Source of the DNA: Acanthornis magna
Taxonomy: Eukaryota > Chordata > Aves > Passeriformes > Acanthizidae
Assembly (NCBI GenBank): GCA_036785705.1
Contig: JAWUZG010000070.1
Location: 4,475,001 to 4,539,000 of the forward strand
Length of the DNA: 64,000 bases
Reading direction: 5' to 3'
Positions 14,168 to 28,300 of the stretch are shown here, one piece after another. The notes below the pieces were generated by a model. That model ran no database searches. It was not told the origin of the DNA and was given only the letters and a program-made list of their open reading frames with translations. Every line of letters starts with the position of its first letter. Within the stretch, counting starts at the first letter, position 1. Position numbers and translations under genes: made by a program.

Positions 14168-14275
14168 TGTAGAATCATTTAGGTTGGAAAAGACCCGTAA
14201 CATTGAGTCCACCTGTAAACCTAACACTGCCCCTTGCAGAATATTTCACTAGCCACCATGGAGTTCTTGGCTTTT
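14168..14275 (-). repeat. CR1 LINE 3'-end fragment
   Basis: The plus strand reads AGAATCATTTAGGTTGGAAA, then AGACC, GAGTCCACC and CCTAACACTGCC. This is the reverse complement of the 3' end of avian CR1 elements, so the element lies on the minus strand with its 3' terminus at about 14,168. It is a short 5'-truncated piece of about 100 bases with several substitutions, as is usual for CR1, and has no open reading frame. It is the clearest lineage marker in the window and points to a bird (or at least a sauropsid) source. Confidence 0.85.
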
Positions 14276-14599
14276 CCACATTTATCATGCTTGTACTAAG
14301 ACAGAAAACTGAGCTGAGCGTTTGCTCCTTTTATTCTGTAGGTGAGATGTTTCTCAGCCATAACTTCTGAAGGCTTACAGACTTCCTGGGCTCCCAGGAT
14401 CCAAAGATGTCCTCTTACCTGTATTTTATCCTTTCTTGGAAGCATCTAAAGGAAGACTGGAAACTGCAGTGATACATGAAGAATTGACAGGTATGTAAAA
14501 GCCCTCAGTTAGACTTTCTATCCAAGTCTACTTTGTTCCTGAAGCTGCACACTTTATAGTTTGACTTTTGCACTCTGTTGTAATGACTCTTTCCATCTG

Positions 14600-15200
14600 A
14601 GTGCATCATACTGTAGGGAGCTAATTGACTTTGACTCCTGTGCTTCTGTTCTCAGTGGGTGATGCCAGTTGTAATTCTCTTATTGATTGTTTAGAGCAAT
14701 TAGTGGAAAACAAATTTTTCCAAAGAACAGATAATTTGGTTTTGTTGCTCTCCACCATTAAAGCTACAATTTGCTATCTAAAAACCAATTTGTTATCTGG
14801 GAAAAAATTAATAGGAAACACATTCCATCTGTTTATTAGCTGAAGAGAGACAGGTTACCTCATCATTAATGTCATCGGTAATTAGCGCTCTTGTGCTGCC
14901 ACCATCTGCACCAGGGGCTGGCAATCTGTCAGCAGCTTCAAATGCCAGGGCTGATTGTGCTTGTCTGTGCCAAACAATGGGCAGGCTGTATGTGATCCCC
15001 AAATTTGTAAACAGTAGTTGGCTAATGTAATTCAACTAGACAGTTTTGTTATATCTGTGACTGCTACCCTGGGAAGGACACGAGACTTTAAACCTCTAGG
15101 GCAATTCCCAGTCATTGGGTCACCAGCAGCAGGCTCTGAATGCCGCTCTCAATTAATCAGGTTTCTGATGTCACAACTGCTTTTTGTTTCCATTTGGGAC
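14600..15200. promoter_or_regulatory. candidate enhancer block rich in homeodomain and SOX sites
   Basis: This 600-base block carries many TAAT/ATTA cores, among them TAATTAG (14,879-14,885) and AATTAATC (15,151-15,158), plus a perfect SOX-type AACAATGG (14,973-14,980) and an E-box CATCTG just after 14,900. Short frames on both strands lack family resemblance. The appearance is that of a vertebrate conserved non-coding element, but conservation itself cannot be seen from one sequence. Confidence 0.35.
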
Positions 15201-16308
15201 AAGGTTTGGGAAGGCAGTGTGGTCAGAGTGGCAGGACCTGCCCTCACATTCCATCAGCATCACAGCCCTCCATGATAACCAGCAGATAAACCCTGACATT
15301 GGATAGGCTTCTTAGTTGTTGTTGTGTATGTAATGTCTTGTTCTGCTCCAGGTTGAAAACAATGAATTCTACTTTATACCAGGTGAAATCTCTTCAAATA
15401 ATAATAAAAAAAACAGCCAAGAAAAAAGGAAATAATTCTGTAATATTTAGACACTAGTCTTAGTGCTTTACTGACTTTTGATTCTGTTATTTGGTTTGAT
15501 TTTGTAGTTTTATTTTGAGGAGAAAAAGTTCTGAAAATTCTCACTGCTCGATAAAATTGCCTATGAGGATCAGAGAATCTTGAGATCCCACATGCAGTGA
15601 TTTGAAGGCTTACGTAAGAATGGCCATGCTTATGTTCGCATCATAGTTACTATAAAGTAAACGATTATCCATGTAGGTGGTCAGAGAGTTATTTGTTTAG
15701 TAGTTTTTCATTGGTGCTCTTCTGTTCCATGCATTCAGTCGTGGATGATACATACAAGTACAGGTGGAAGTTAAACGCTTTCTTTGGCAGATGACGTGTT
15801 TGAAGCATACATTGAGGTGTATTCATTTAGGTATCATGGAAATTAGTATTAGTGAATACTAATAGTGCTTATGGCTAAAACCTGGACATTTTCTTTGTGA
15901 GGGCCAGTGGAGCACAAAGGTATTAAAAATGCAAATTTTCACTGGCACTGTAGAAAAATCAATTTCACAGTTGCAAGGTGGAGTACAATTTCCAAGGCTC
16001 TGCCAGATAGTTGCTTTTGATGCACGAAGCCCAAGTACATTCAGGGAGTAGTCTCTTCTTCTGATGTGAGAACATGGATTTGCCGTTGGAAACTCTGGAT
16101 CTCAGTCAAAAATGAGAGAAATCAGGAATTTCAGTAACTATAGTGCATTTGTAAAGATCTAGTGATAGCAAGAGGTGCAGCTGTATTAGTTGGTCTCTTA
16201 AAAATGGACAGAAATAGGTCATCGGAGGCAATAGCAAAACAGGGAAAAGTATGAAGGCTACTAAGAAAGCTGTGATGTCTCAGTATTAAGTCCCTCTTGC
16301 AGAAAAGG

Positions 16309-16360
16309 TTCTGTATAATTAGAATAGAATATAATTCTGTATAATTAGAATATAGAATAG
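16309..16360. repeat. 26-bp tandem duplication
   Basis: TTCTGTATAATTAGAATA begins at 16,309 and again at 16,335, giving two copies of an AT-rich unit with period 26. The second copy diverges slightly at its end. Simple local duplication. Confidence 0.8.
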
Positions 16361-19300
16361 GCATTCTATAAATGCTTATATAGATACATAATTTGGAAGG
16401 TGAATAATATAAGGAAGGAGATGAGTCACAGGCTGCTCCGATTTTCTTTTTCATTATATTATTTTTCTAAAATGTTTATTTAGAAAAGGTGATTTGCACT
16501 CGTGTACTGATAACAAAGCATCTTGAATCTAAATAATCGTTTGTGTTTCAATAGTTTTTAGGCCCAGGCATCTTTTCCAGTGCTTTCTGCCTAAATTTAT
16601 GGCATACAAATCTTTACAGAACTTGCTGCCTTCTGACACCATAAAAAATCACCTGTCCTCAGGAGCATAACACTAAAGACAGAATAAGCATTTCATGAAA
16701 AGGTCAGGTGTTTGGTATCCAATAGGAATAGCAATCTGGTTTATAAGAATCTTCTGTTCTTCCATTTGCTTTTGTGCCATTTCAGTAGTTTTTTTGTGTG
16801 GTGGGCCAAGTTGCATATTATAGAATATACTTTTAAAGATATGTACATGTTTAGCCTGAGGTGTTGGGCAATCAACACAGTAAACAAAGTCATTTTAACT
16901 TTGGGATTGGAGGAGGAAAATGAGGTTTTAACTGCAGTATAGGTGTGTTCTAGAGTACAGTTGTAACCTCTCTGCCACTTTTCGTACCTAAAATGGAAAA
17001 ACATCACAGATACTCAAGTTAAATATGATGCCAGTGCTGTAAATCCAGTGTAAGGATTTATTGTATCACCGAGCTCTTTAAAATGTTAACATTCCTTGGC
17101 TTCACTTCGGAGCATTAACAAATTCCAGGTGAGTCACCTCAGACAACAAAGCCCACTGTTGGTAGACATCTATCATGCAGGGCATGAGGTAACAATTCTC
17201 AGGGGGCATGTGTGGATGTGAGAATATTTTGTTACAGTGTGGTGACCATCGTTCCTTTATTTCTCATTAGTTTATACTGCACTCTATTACAGGAGAATTA
17301 ATTTCTGCTAACTTCTACGGTCAGGTAATGTACACATCACTTAATGAACATGATATACTTGAAAATATTAAATTACAGCCTTTCTGCCTCCCAGGCAGAC
17401 TGTCAGATCTGGTGGTATAAATTAATATGTAATGCTGCACAGCTAAAGAATTCCTTTTAGCCAAGAGAACTGAAAGCAGCTCCCAGAGGCAGGGCTGGAG
17501 TCTTCTGCTGGAGGATCCTGAAATCAATAGAGAGACTTACAATGACTTCATTAATTGCTAAAATAAGGCTGGGGATGGAAGACAAAGGTCTGTGGAGAAA
17601 ACAAATTAGGGCGGCAGGTTATACTTTTCCATTAGAAGTGGAAGTCCTTCTTGGAGATAAATATCTGTTCATCATAGGTTGCCTTAATAACTTGTCTCAT
17701 ATATTTGTAAGTGGCACTTTGTATATATTTAGCTATATATTTGTATATATGTAGCTGTTTTCAGACATAAACCACATCTGTTTTTTCTACTTGAGCTAAA
17801 GAGGAAAGCTTAGTGTTGTCATTATCATCACAAGAGATGGGAGTCATGGTCTGGAGTACAGGTGGCTAAAACCATCTCAGGTCTCCCAGGTAACCCACCT
17901 GGCCTATGGATTGAAAAAGTGAAGGTAGTGAGAAGTGAGCAGCCCCTTTAGACTAAACAACTAAGAAACTAAACAACCCATGATATCATTTTCATTTAGA
18001 AAAATAGGATATAATCTTAGAAGATTATTATAAATTGTTTCTTGATTTTAAATAATATACAGACAATGGATAATTAATTGCAGGCAAAGTTCAGTTAAGA
18101 AAGGTCGACCTAAATGTGCCTTATTTTATTTGTGTCCCTGATTATCACTGGTCAGATGTAATTACATACTTGTCAAATTGCAGCTCTGGAAAGATGGGTT
18201 AAATGTCACTGTAAATTGCAGGTTTTAAAAAAGTAATTATTATATACTTCTTGGCTATTTTTAGGTTAGGGATTTTTTTTTAATCTGATGATACTAACCA
18301 AAGCTTAAAGTAATAAGAGGTGACTCAAAACATGCTCAAAATACCCATTTAATTTTAATAAGACTTGAACCTGACTGTAGGAGCAGAAATGTTTTAGCAC
18401 ATATACAAAACCTTGCAGTTGGCAGAGCCTTACATAGATGCCATGGCAGACTAAAATTTAATAACAAAAATGCTGATTCTTCAGACAAATGAGCAAAGCG
18501 ATATCAAATAACATAACTGAATACTCCTAGAAACTGCATGAGCTCCACTACAGGCAGATAAATTCTGGGATCTGACTGTTAATAGCTATATTAACAGAGG
18601 CTCAGAATTGCTTCTCTCCTGAGTAAATGACCAGCAAAGCAGGAATTTGGGCCTTGTTTTAGTCATCTCTTTGTGACAATCTGGTTAGATTGTTGAATGA
18701 TGGGTATTTTGCTAGCTGCACTTATTTCTGATTACACACTGGTATTAGGCCCCTAAGTAATGAGCTGCTACTGAATGTGACTTACAAACTCCAGTAGGCG
18801 TTTGTTTGGACAGCAGCATCATCATCCCCCAGCTGTTAAGAGGAATATCTGTAGGCAGCAGGGTTACTTGCCAGGTTGAAGGTATCGGGGCATTTAGGAA
18901 TTGTTTTGGCTGACAGACTCTCTGAATAATTCTGGAGCATCTTACATGACCCATGAATGCAGAGGTCTTGACAAAATAATTAGGCATTATTTATAATACT
19001 GAACACCAACTCCAAACCTTTTAGCTTGTTTGGTTTTTTTCTGCCAGTTTCCTCTCTGCCCTTCACAGCTTTTCTTGGTTCTGTGCTATTGTTGGATATA
19101 TTTATTTACAGATTTATTCTATCAACAGTCAACTTCTGAGATTCTTTTGAGGTGTGCTGGCACTGGCATTTTCAATCTGTAAATCTGTCCAGGACTATTC
19201 AGCATAACCCTCTTCTGGCAGTGCTGGGTATCAGACCTGAGCAAAAGCAGGTCAGGTTTCATGGTGCTTCCTGATATTTATGGGGATCCAAAAAAGAAAC

Positions 19301-22300
19301 AGTATTTGCCCAGAATGTTGTAGTATATCACAAATGCAAGAAAGGGGCTTGTGAATCTGAATCCTCCATCCATCACAGCTGCTGCAGGTAGAACATAGCT
19401 GGGACAAAGCCAGCCCCATGCATTAGAGCTAAGCTGTGAGCTAAGGAAAAGAGAGGTTTAGTAAGAATGGCCATTGATAGAAATCCACTGAAGTGAACAG
19501 AAGTGTAATTGCAGCAGGATTGTATCAGCAGGAAATCTTTGTTTTCACCTCCTTTGACCACAGACTGGGAAACTTCATTCTCTTTCTCCCCTTCATATCA
19601 TGAAGCATCTCATGTTGAAGAGTTATACCCCAAACCAAAGTAGAAAAATATCTAGAAAAAAAATGCAGATCTTCTTTCAACCTCTTTTCTGCTGGGAAAG
19701 TTTGGCTGACAGGGGTGTAGAGACACCCCTAGTAGTGACCTGTGAGTTGAAAAAACTAGCACTGTTCTTGGTTTTTTGGGTTTTTTCTAAATGGCTGAGT
19801 CATAAAAAATAACTTGATTTTGGGTACAGACCACTCTTTAGTAAATGTAGCCCCACATGAAATATGCTCTTTTGGTATGAGCCAGAGCTGTGCCCTCAAG
19901 CCAGAATAAACTTGCCTCAGGTTCTAGTGGACCTGAATTAGCCATCAGACCCTCACTTTATTGACATCTTGGTAAGATAGAGAACTTCTTTTTATTTTTT
20001 AACTCAAATAATTAAAGTTTAGAACTTCAAAATCACTCCTCAAAAATAAAAGGACATAAAAGGACACTTTGTTTTGGCTCATGTTCTTTGAGATGGGTGA
20101 TTTTTGAACATTAACTTGTGGTGTACAGTTTCACAAGGGCAGTTCTTGGAAAATTTCACCGAATTCTTGATACAGACAAGCATGCTTGCTTTTGTATGTT
20201 AGACTTAAAACTCAGTATTTGTTTCAATTCTTTGAGAATGCTTTTTTTATGGGGTTGATCTGATAGAGGAAAAGAACATAACATTTCCAGTTTAGATTGC
20301 ATATGCAAACAGGAAAGGAAATTGCCTACAGAGCCTTCATGCTTCAAGTGCATTGTGTGATTCTTTTGATATTCAGCCACGAACACATTCTGTGTAATAT
20401 TCCAGTGCTTTTGTTTCATGGTATCAAATGAAGACTGAGACATTAAAAGCAGGGCTTAAGAGAAATGAAAAATGTCAGTAAAAGCAGCTGATGAAAACCT
20501 TACTAAACAGCTATGCATGTCAGGCTGTGTTCCTTCTGTAATGTATATGTTTGTAATAACAGCTCTGAATTCTGCAGGGACCTGTAAGTAATGAACAAAA
20601 TTGGTCAAGCAAAAATAAAGAAGTTATTGGAAACCTGAGTGCTGTTGAGTTCCATAATAGGCAAACTGTACATCTGCATAAAATAAACCTGTGCTCTGCT
20701 GGTAACTTCTATATTGTTCCCCTTGTATACATCAATTTGTTTGCTGGGTTTAGTTCACTCCGGTAAATGTTTTATGGTGAGAATTACGTCCCCAAGTTCC
20801 ATAAGTAGCCAACATTCATTGTCAATGTCAATAACAAGGCAAAATGTAAAACTGAACATGACAGGCAGTGTCTCCAAGGAGAAAGTTGCCCTCTTACCTA
20901 GAGTGGAAAGTTTCTGGTGTTAATATATTTTTCCCAGTGGAGGAGCAAAATTACGAGGGGAGAGAATGATCAAAGCATTGCAAACACTATGTGAAGGAAG
21001 CTAGAGTGTGGAATCAAGTCAAAAGACACCATTTGAAGAGTTAGGCTGTACAAAGGACACAAAAGAAGGAAAACAAAAACATTTACAAACTCCAGTGAAG
21101 GAGATCTACTAATTTGCCCAGAAGAACAAAAACTAGAGAGGCATAAAGAAAATTTAAAGTTGGTAAAGAAACAAAACCTGTTGACTTGGAGCAAAAGTTG
21201 CACAAAAGGTATCATATACCACAGTACTGAAAATTACTTGCTTGAAACTCTTAGAGTAATGTGAATAATGAATAAAAGCAAAAACCTGTGCTCAGCAAGT
21301 TTTTGAGATGGGACAAGCATGTTTTACTAGAGCCTCAGGCTCTTTCTTGTTCCACTCTGTCAGAAAATGGTGGGATTGATCTGAGGGATTGCGTTAAGTA
21401 AACCTGGTGATAGAAACTGGGGGAAATCATGAAGCTAGAGAAGTTAGAGTGAAAAGTTGAATATTTCCTTGCCTCTAGGAATATGAAATAGTAGAAGGGT
21501 GGACAGATGGAGTGATGTGGGGGAGGAGGTTACTAGATTGCAAAGATCTTGCTGTGTTGGAGTGCTCACTCCTCTGGATGGATTGCTTGGCATGGGGAAT
21601 GCAGTGCCTGTCAGATGCCTGTACATGTGGTCTTGAACTGCACTCCTGGACTTCAGCCATGGCCTTTTGGTAAATATCTTTTGAAAACATGGTGTTACAG
21701 GATCTGCCTTCACAGAACTCCCTTTTGCAATAAATAGACTTTATGGGGCGTACTCTGGGGGCAGATGATGATTTATGTACTCAATAATCTTTCTTCTGCC
21801 CTGTGGAGAATCTTTAGACTGGCCAGCAGGCCTAGAGTCAGGGAGGGTGCTAGGCCACTGCTGGAGTGATGATTTTATACTTGAGTTTCTTTTTGGTTCT
21901 GCCATCATCAATATCAGCTTTTTTGTTGTTTCTTAACCCATGCAAGATAGGGGCTTGCCTCACCTGCTGTTGGCCGTTAGTTAACATCTTCCTGTGGGTA
22001 CTGGAGAGAGCCTGGACAGCTCCATTCCATCTATCTTAGAGTGTCAAAATCCTCTTTGCTCCTTACACTGTGAGTTGGAGCTCAAGTCTTTTTATAGCCC
22101 CAGTATTTTGTGAAAGACAGTTCCACTGTGAATTCCCAGGAGAAAACAGAACTGATAGTATGAGAGCTTTTCCTCGGGTTCGCTTAAGTATTAGGTAAAA
22201 AACTACAATCTCTTTGGCTTCAAGGTAAGGAGAAGCAACACTTATGCACCTATGCTTAAGGACATGACACAAAATACTATTTATTTTGTGGTCTGTAGAA

Positions 22301-25300
22301 AGAAAAATACCAAGTGAACTCCTCTATGCTTTATTATAACAGGCAAATTCTCAGTGTAATGCCATTTAAAATTCAAGTGTCCTCTGTTTTCAAATATTAG
22401 TTTGACAGCAAATAAATCCCGAAGCTGGTAAATACTAAAGGGGTGAAAATTTATTTTTTCTACTTGTCTCATGGTTAATGATCTGTAGCACCTAACAAAG
22501 TCCTTCCAGTCTTGCACAAAAGCCTGTAATATTTCACAGAATTAGCATCACAGGTGGCTTGTCAGTGAGACAAGAAGCTCAGGTTAAAGAATGACAGAGG
22601 TCTATTTTGTATTCCCTTAACAACTGTATAGTCTGCAGAAAGATGCAAATAGTTGAATTCAAATGATTCTTAACATTCTTCTTGAGTACTGATATAGTAA
22701 GGAAATAATGCCATAAAAGTTTGTAATAAAAAGGTACATTACATTCTCTGGGTACTAAAGTTTTAATTTGTTAGCCACACAGGCACTTGGATGGGAGACT
22801 GGAGAGCAGTGTAAGTGGATACCAGTCCAGGCACAGCCCAAGGAAAAGTAGACATAAAAATAATGAATTTCAGTTTTTTGAGGGGGGCAGGCAAAGTATA
22901 TTTAACCTGAACCACATTCTTGCAAGCCATGATGCACTGAACCAGGTGAAGTTACAGTTTAATGTTTTCCAGCAGGCCAGTTAGAGTGACACATTGGTCA
23001 GCTGGAAGTGAAGCAGAGGGTAGGAGCAGAAGAGAAAGAAATGGGATAAACTGGTACAGGAGAGCTGTAACATCGGGGCAGCAGAGAAGAGACAGAAGTT
23101 TGGGACTGGAATCAAGATTGATTGTTCAGGGAGCAGAGGATGAAAAACCTTAATTCCACAGCGTCATATCTGAGACCCGAGTCTGGGAAAATCAGTGACA
23201 TCCAGGTGAAATGTGCAGCGGCACAAATGCAACAGCTTTGATGCTCTTTTTGCCTTGTCTCCAGTTTGCTGCTCTGACTTAAAATATTTTTGGAAGTTAA
23301 ATCTTCAGTGTTCAGTTCCAAAAATCTTAACGACTGGCAACAGATATCCAAAAGTGGCCTCAAAAGAGTAAATGTGCTTTGACATATTCCTTTGTTCTTT
23401 TAAAGTAAATGAAACAATTAGTCCAAATGAAGCAATTCATCATTGAAACCCAGAGGAATTTCTTGGCTGCTGACAAATCATGAATAATAATAGTGCAGAA
23501 AAAGAGGAGTAGTCATGAGAGTGGATAATCTATGGGTGATGAATAAAAGCCTATTTCAAGGACTCTTGAGTGGGGTTAACTTCTGCTGAAATGCTCAGTT
23601 TCTGTTTCAAAGTGTTCAGTAAGCCAAAAGTGTTACAGTAGATTATATGAGCTCCTGCAAAGCACTTCATGTACTCATTTCTATCATAAAAAACTGATTA
23701 GTCTCCAATTTCATGTAAAATGTGGTCAGTGGAGATCTTTATTAGTAGAAAGCATGTTCACTTGCAAATGTTGCTTGAATTGTATAAGGACAAGCTAAGC
23801 ATTCTGCTTTTCTGCTTCCTGTTTTAGCCTGTTTATTTTATTTTGCAATCGTCTTGCCCATCTGCACCACATTTTTCTGTTTGCTTGGCTTCCTGTCCTG
23901 GCTGGCTGCACTTGCTCAGGGCCCAGGTTGTGTCCTTGTGGCTGTTGGTCATGCTCACTTTATCTGCAGCCTTTTGCTGAAGAGGGCTTCATTCCTTCAT
24001 TCCTGGTCAGCTTCAGAAGTGAACAATATTTTAGGAAAGTCTAATTTTTATCTTGCAAGTGAACAGGCTGAAATGCAGTGAAGTGGCTTTGCATCCAGAA
24101 CATTTCAGGAAGAATGAAACAGAATTAAGTATGTCCTCCCTCCACTCTTCTTGATTCCTATTCTAGAAATCGATAGATTTTAAGGGAGGTGTTAAATCAG
24201 GTGTGGTTTGATGAGGTGCAGTTATCACGGAATAAATAAAAATTTATCTGCCTACAAACAAGCAGCTTTCCTATTTTGCTACCATGCTTCTCATCTAAAG
24301 GACATAAAACCTAGTTCTTCACTCTTAAACTGTGTCCTTCATCCTTAAGACTTCAATGGATGCGCTAGAATAGGAAATATGGGAGAGTGTACTACACTTG
24401 TACTTTTGTCCATCTGTTTGAGCTGGTTTTGGTTTGCACAGATCATGAGTTGTCTCAGGACAATGTCTACACCAACTTCCCAGATGCATAATCCTCAGAG
24501 CCTTTTTTCATGGAGTTAAGGAGATTAATTTTAGAAAGAGTGGATTTTACAGATCCCAGGATATTTACCCTAACGATTATTTTGCTTTGAGTGAGTGGGT
24601 TCTCTGGCTGGCTTTCACTTGTGGGGAATTAGATCACAGACATATTAACAGCTACACCCCAGCTAAAATGTGCACCACTAGGGATTGTCTTCAAGCCCAA
24701 TAAGCTTGCTATTATTTCCTATCTTAAAATCTCTGCTAAGTAATAAAAAATTTAAAAGGGAAGGAAAAGAAAAAAGATTGAGGTCATACTGCTGCTGCAG
24801 TCTCCTTGCAAATTCAGATGGAAAACACAAGCTAATCTATACAAAAATAACATCTAAAACAGACACATGAATAATCTTGAACATGAAAGAATATTTTAAA
24901 AGCCCTACAGTCTCTGCAGTTTAATAAAATCTTGGAGTTGTAACCACCTTTCCTGGTGATGGGCAAACAGGATGCTTTTTTGGGCACTGGTCCTTTCCTG
25001 GGAAGTCTATAAATCCCCTTTTCATTCAATGCATGCAGTTAAGTCTCATTCTTGTCATGGCCAGTTAAGGTGTGCTTTTATCTGCTTCTGAAGGGTGAAT
25101 GAAGACCTTGTATCTCAATTCCTACAAAGAACCACAAGTTGTAATGTTGTCAGAGGGAGAAAGGGACTCTGGATTCCTGCCTTGTGACTTTTACTAGCCA
25201 GGTAATCCCGAGGAGGTGTGCATCTGAAAGCTTTTGTTGTGCTTCCCTGAGTGTCCTCCCTGGATGGCCTACACAAGAGCTCTGTAAACTCTGAAGTCCT

Positions 25301-28300
25301 TCCTGCTTTTAAGACAACTTACCCCATGAGGACTTGGGAAATCCTCCATGTCATAAGTAACCAAGTGGTCCCATATTTTATTATAATTGATTGGTATTTT
25401 GAAGCAAAGTTTTATTAATTAACAAAATAATTCCTCTTTGAAGTAGGATCCCTATCAATGAAATTGATTTTTAAATGAAGATAGTTCTGGAATTCCTAAA
25501 GTTAAAAAAATTATTTTTGTAGTTATTGTGTGTATTTTTTCCCTATGTTTTCATGTTTCTCCTCTGTAACCACCTACTAATTGTGAAAATTGATTTCCCG
25601 TAAGGTGAAACAGGAGGGAAATGATTGCTGGATTGAAAAAACAAACGGGGGAAAGAAAGGGAAATCTGTAAATTAAAGATTTCTTAACGTGCTAAAACAA
25701 AACAACGAAGGACTTGCTATGGGAAATGGGGAAGGAAAACTTGAAATAAAGTGAGTCACAAGTGTGGAAATTAATAATTAAGTTGCTTTCCAGCTGTTCT
25801 GCCATTTTCTCCCAGCAAAACACAATACCAAATTGTCAGCATAGTTCTAATGTCTCTTTCACATTTCAGGGTAATGGAAGAGAGATTCCAATTTGTAATT
25901 TACTTCCTAAGACTTAAAGATGTGCCTTTCTCCATTAAATAAAGATTCAGTGATGCACTTTCTTGGTTTTTTCAGTTTTCTCAGCAGGAAGATTGGCCTC
26001 TTTACATTGAAAGACCTCTGGCTGTAGTGTTTGCATTTCAGAGCCTTTCCACCTGTTTTTGACAAGCTGGGTGAAATTATCAGAAAGTGACATGACTTTG
26101 ATAAAAGTAAGATTGTATGTAGTCAGGAGTTACCGAGTCAATGAATTTTGAGTTCAGTTTGAACAAATCTGTAACGAATAGTACCCAAGAATTGACTGTT
26201 AATACTCGTTAGCATTTATCTGCTAACAGATGAAAACGTTTCACATGTGAACTAGGTGCTGTTCTGTTCAGAAATAGATGTTGAATATTTTTGCAGTAGA
26301 ATAAATAGTAGCTTTATGTTGAGCCAGGGCACTGACTGGGAGAACTGTGCTGTGTTGACCCAGTCTTACTCAAAAGTTTGTGTTCCCACTGGGAACATCT
26401 CTGTGTACAAGGCCATCCTACCATCTTCTCAGTATCAGCAAAGGAAATAAGGTCAAAGAGTTTCATCCTTGGTTCAAAATACCTTTCAGAGAGTATTTTG
26501 GTTCTGATCCTGCAGAGACTGAAGAACTTGGTTAATTCTGACCATTGCACACGAGCAGAGAAGTCAATTTGAAGGCTGCCTATCTGGCATGAAAGAAATA
26601 CTGTGACAATACATGTAAATATTTAATTTCCATGTGGTCTGATCCAGTTAAGTCAGATTGGCATCTTCTCATTCATTAAAATGAGGAGCCCATCTCAGTT
26701 ATATGAGTGCTCAGTCAAAATAATTGTCCTGAAATGAGCATCAGAGGCTTTTATTTTTTATAACATTCTCTAAGCTATACACACCATAGCAGAGATTGGG
26801 TTTGAGTCCTACCATGGTTTGGGGTATTTTTTCTCCATCTCTGCTGTTCATGCAGCACTAAATCTTTTGGCCAACGCTCCTCAGAGGATGAGAGGAGAAA
26901 GGAACGGTGCACACCAGGAAGGTAAAGTACTTTAATGTCCTGTATGACACATTGTTCTTCTGTCTTTACTTACCTGGTTATAATAGCGATGAAATTGTTG
27001 GGCACTTCAGATAATAATCTGTTTAAAGCTCTTGGAAAGTGCCTGTTTTTATTAGTATTAATTGCTTCCAGTGGGATTAAGCTTTAGTAAAGGTAAGTCT
27101 TTACATCATCAGGGAATAATTGGGACTAAGTGCAAAGGAAAGAGAAGTAGAATGTAAATTGTTCCTATTGTTCTTATTATTCTTAATCCTGTAGTATCTA
27201 AGGAGAACTTTTTTTATTTTTCTGTTAGCTATCATGTTTACAAATGTAGGGGGACTATCATGTGTCCAAGCTCTGAGTAAGAAGAAATAGGAAAACACTG
27301 CTGTAAAGAACCAGAAAAATAGCATAGTTTTTGTGAGAGATCTCAGCAATTTTTCTTTTACTGGAATCCTGAAATCTTTGTGTAATTAAGTGGAAAGCTT
27401 GTAGTGTTCCCATACCAATCTCTGTAGGAATTCCTTGCATTAGTATGCAGAGGCACAGCTTAACTTGGCCAATAGTAAGAGACAATCCTTGGTTTATTTT
27501 TCCTTGGGGGCTTCCACACTACACAGGCTTTCTGTTTGACCTTTACATTTTCTTCTGAGGACAAGGGGTTGAAGTCTGCAGGATAACCAGAAATACCCAA
27601 CATGGCTCTGGAGAAAACCTACACTGCTTTTGAGCACCAGGAGTAGTAAACATCTGGGGATCATTTGAAACTGTAGCTGCTCACTCACTATGGAAGACAT
27701 GAAAGAAGCAGTTAATGTTTCTTTTCTGGGTTGGGAATTGATCTTTATCACCACTTTCCCTAACCTGTATTAATAACAATCACCAGGGACAGGAGAAGCA
27801 CGCATACTTTAAAAGGCAGTAGTAGTTGCCCTAGGTCACAGAAGTAAAGAAGGAATTTGGATCTGAGTTTTACTTGTTTTCTATCCAGAAGCATGAACCT
27901 CTTTTGTTGGATGTAATTTTTGTGTGAAGTTTGACTGCAGCTTTTCGGGATACATAAAAATAAATCAAGTTAACAAGAACAAGAAAGAAAGAAATGCCTC
28001 CTGTAAGGCCTCAAAAAATGATTTCTACTCCATACCTAAAAGAACTGTAAATTTTTTCTTTTTGTTTTTTGCCGGGGCTTTCAATGTTTAATTTAAGGTA
28101 GAAATATATGAGAAGGTAGTTCTTGCTTCTTATAACATTTGGTCTAGTATTTTCTATACTCTTGGTTGAAATACTGCCATTACCATGGACCAAGTTATTT
28201 CAGGAGCTGTTCCATCTGCCACTCCGAATATTCCACTCCCATAAGAATGAAGCCTTTCTAGCTCCTTCAGTGCAGAGCCACAAGATCGAAGGGAAAAAAA

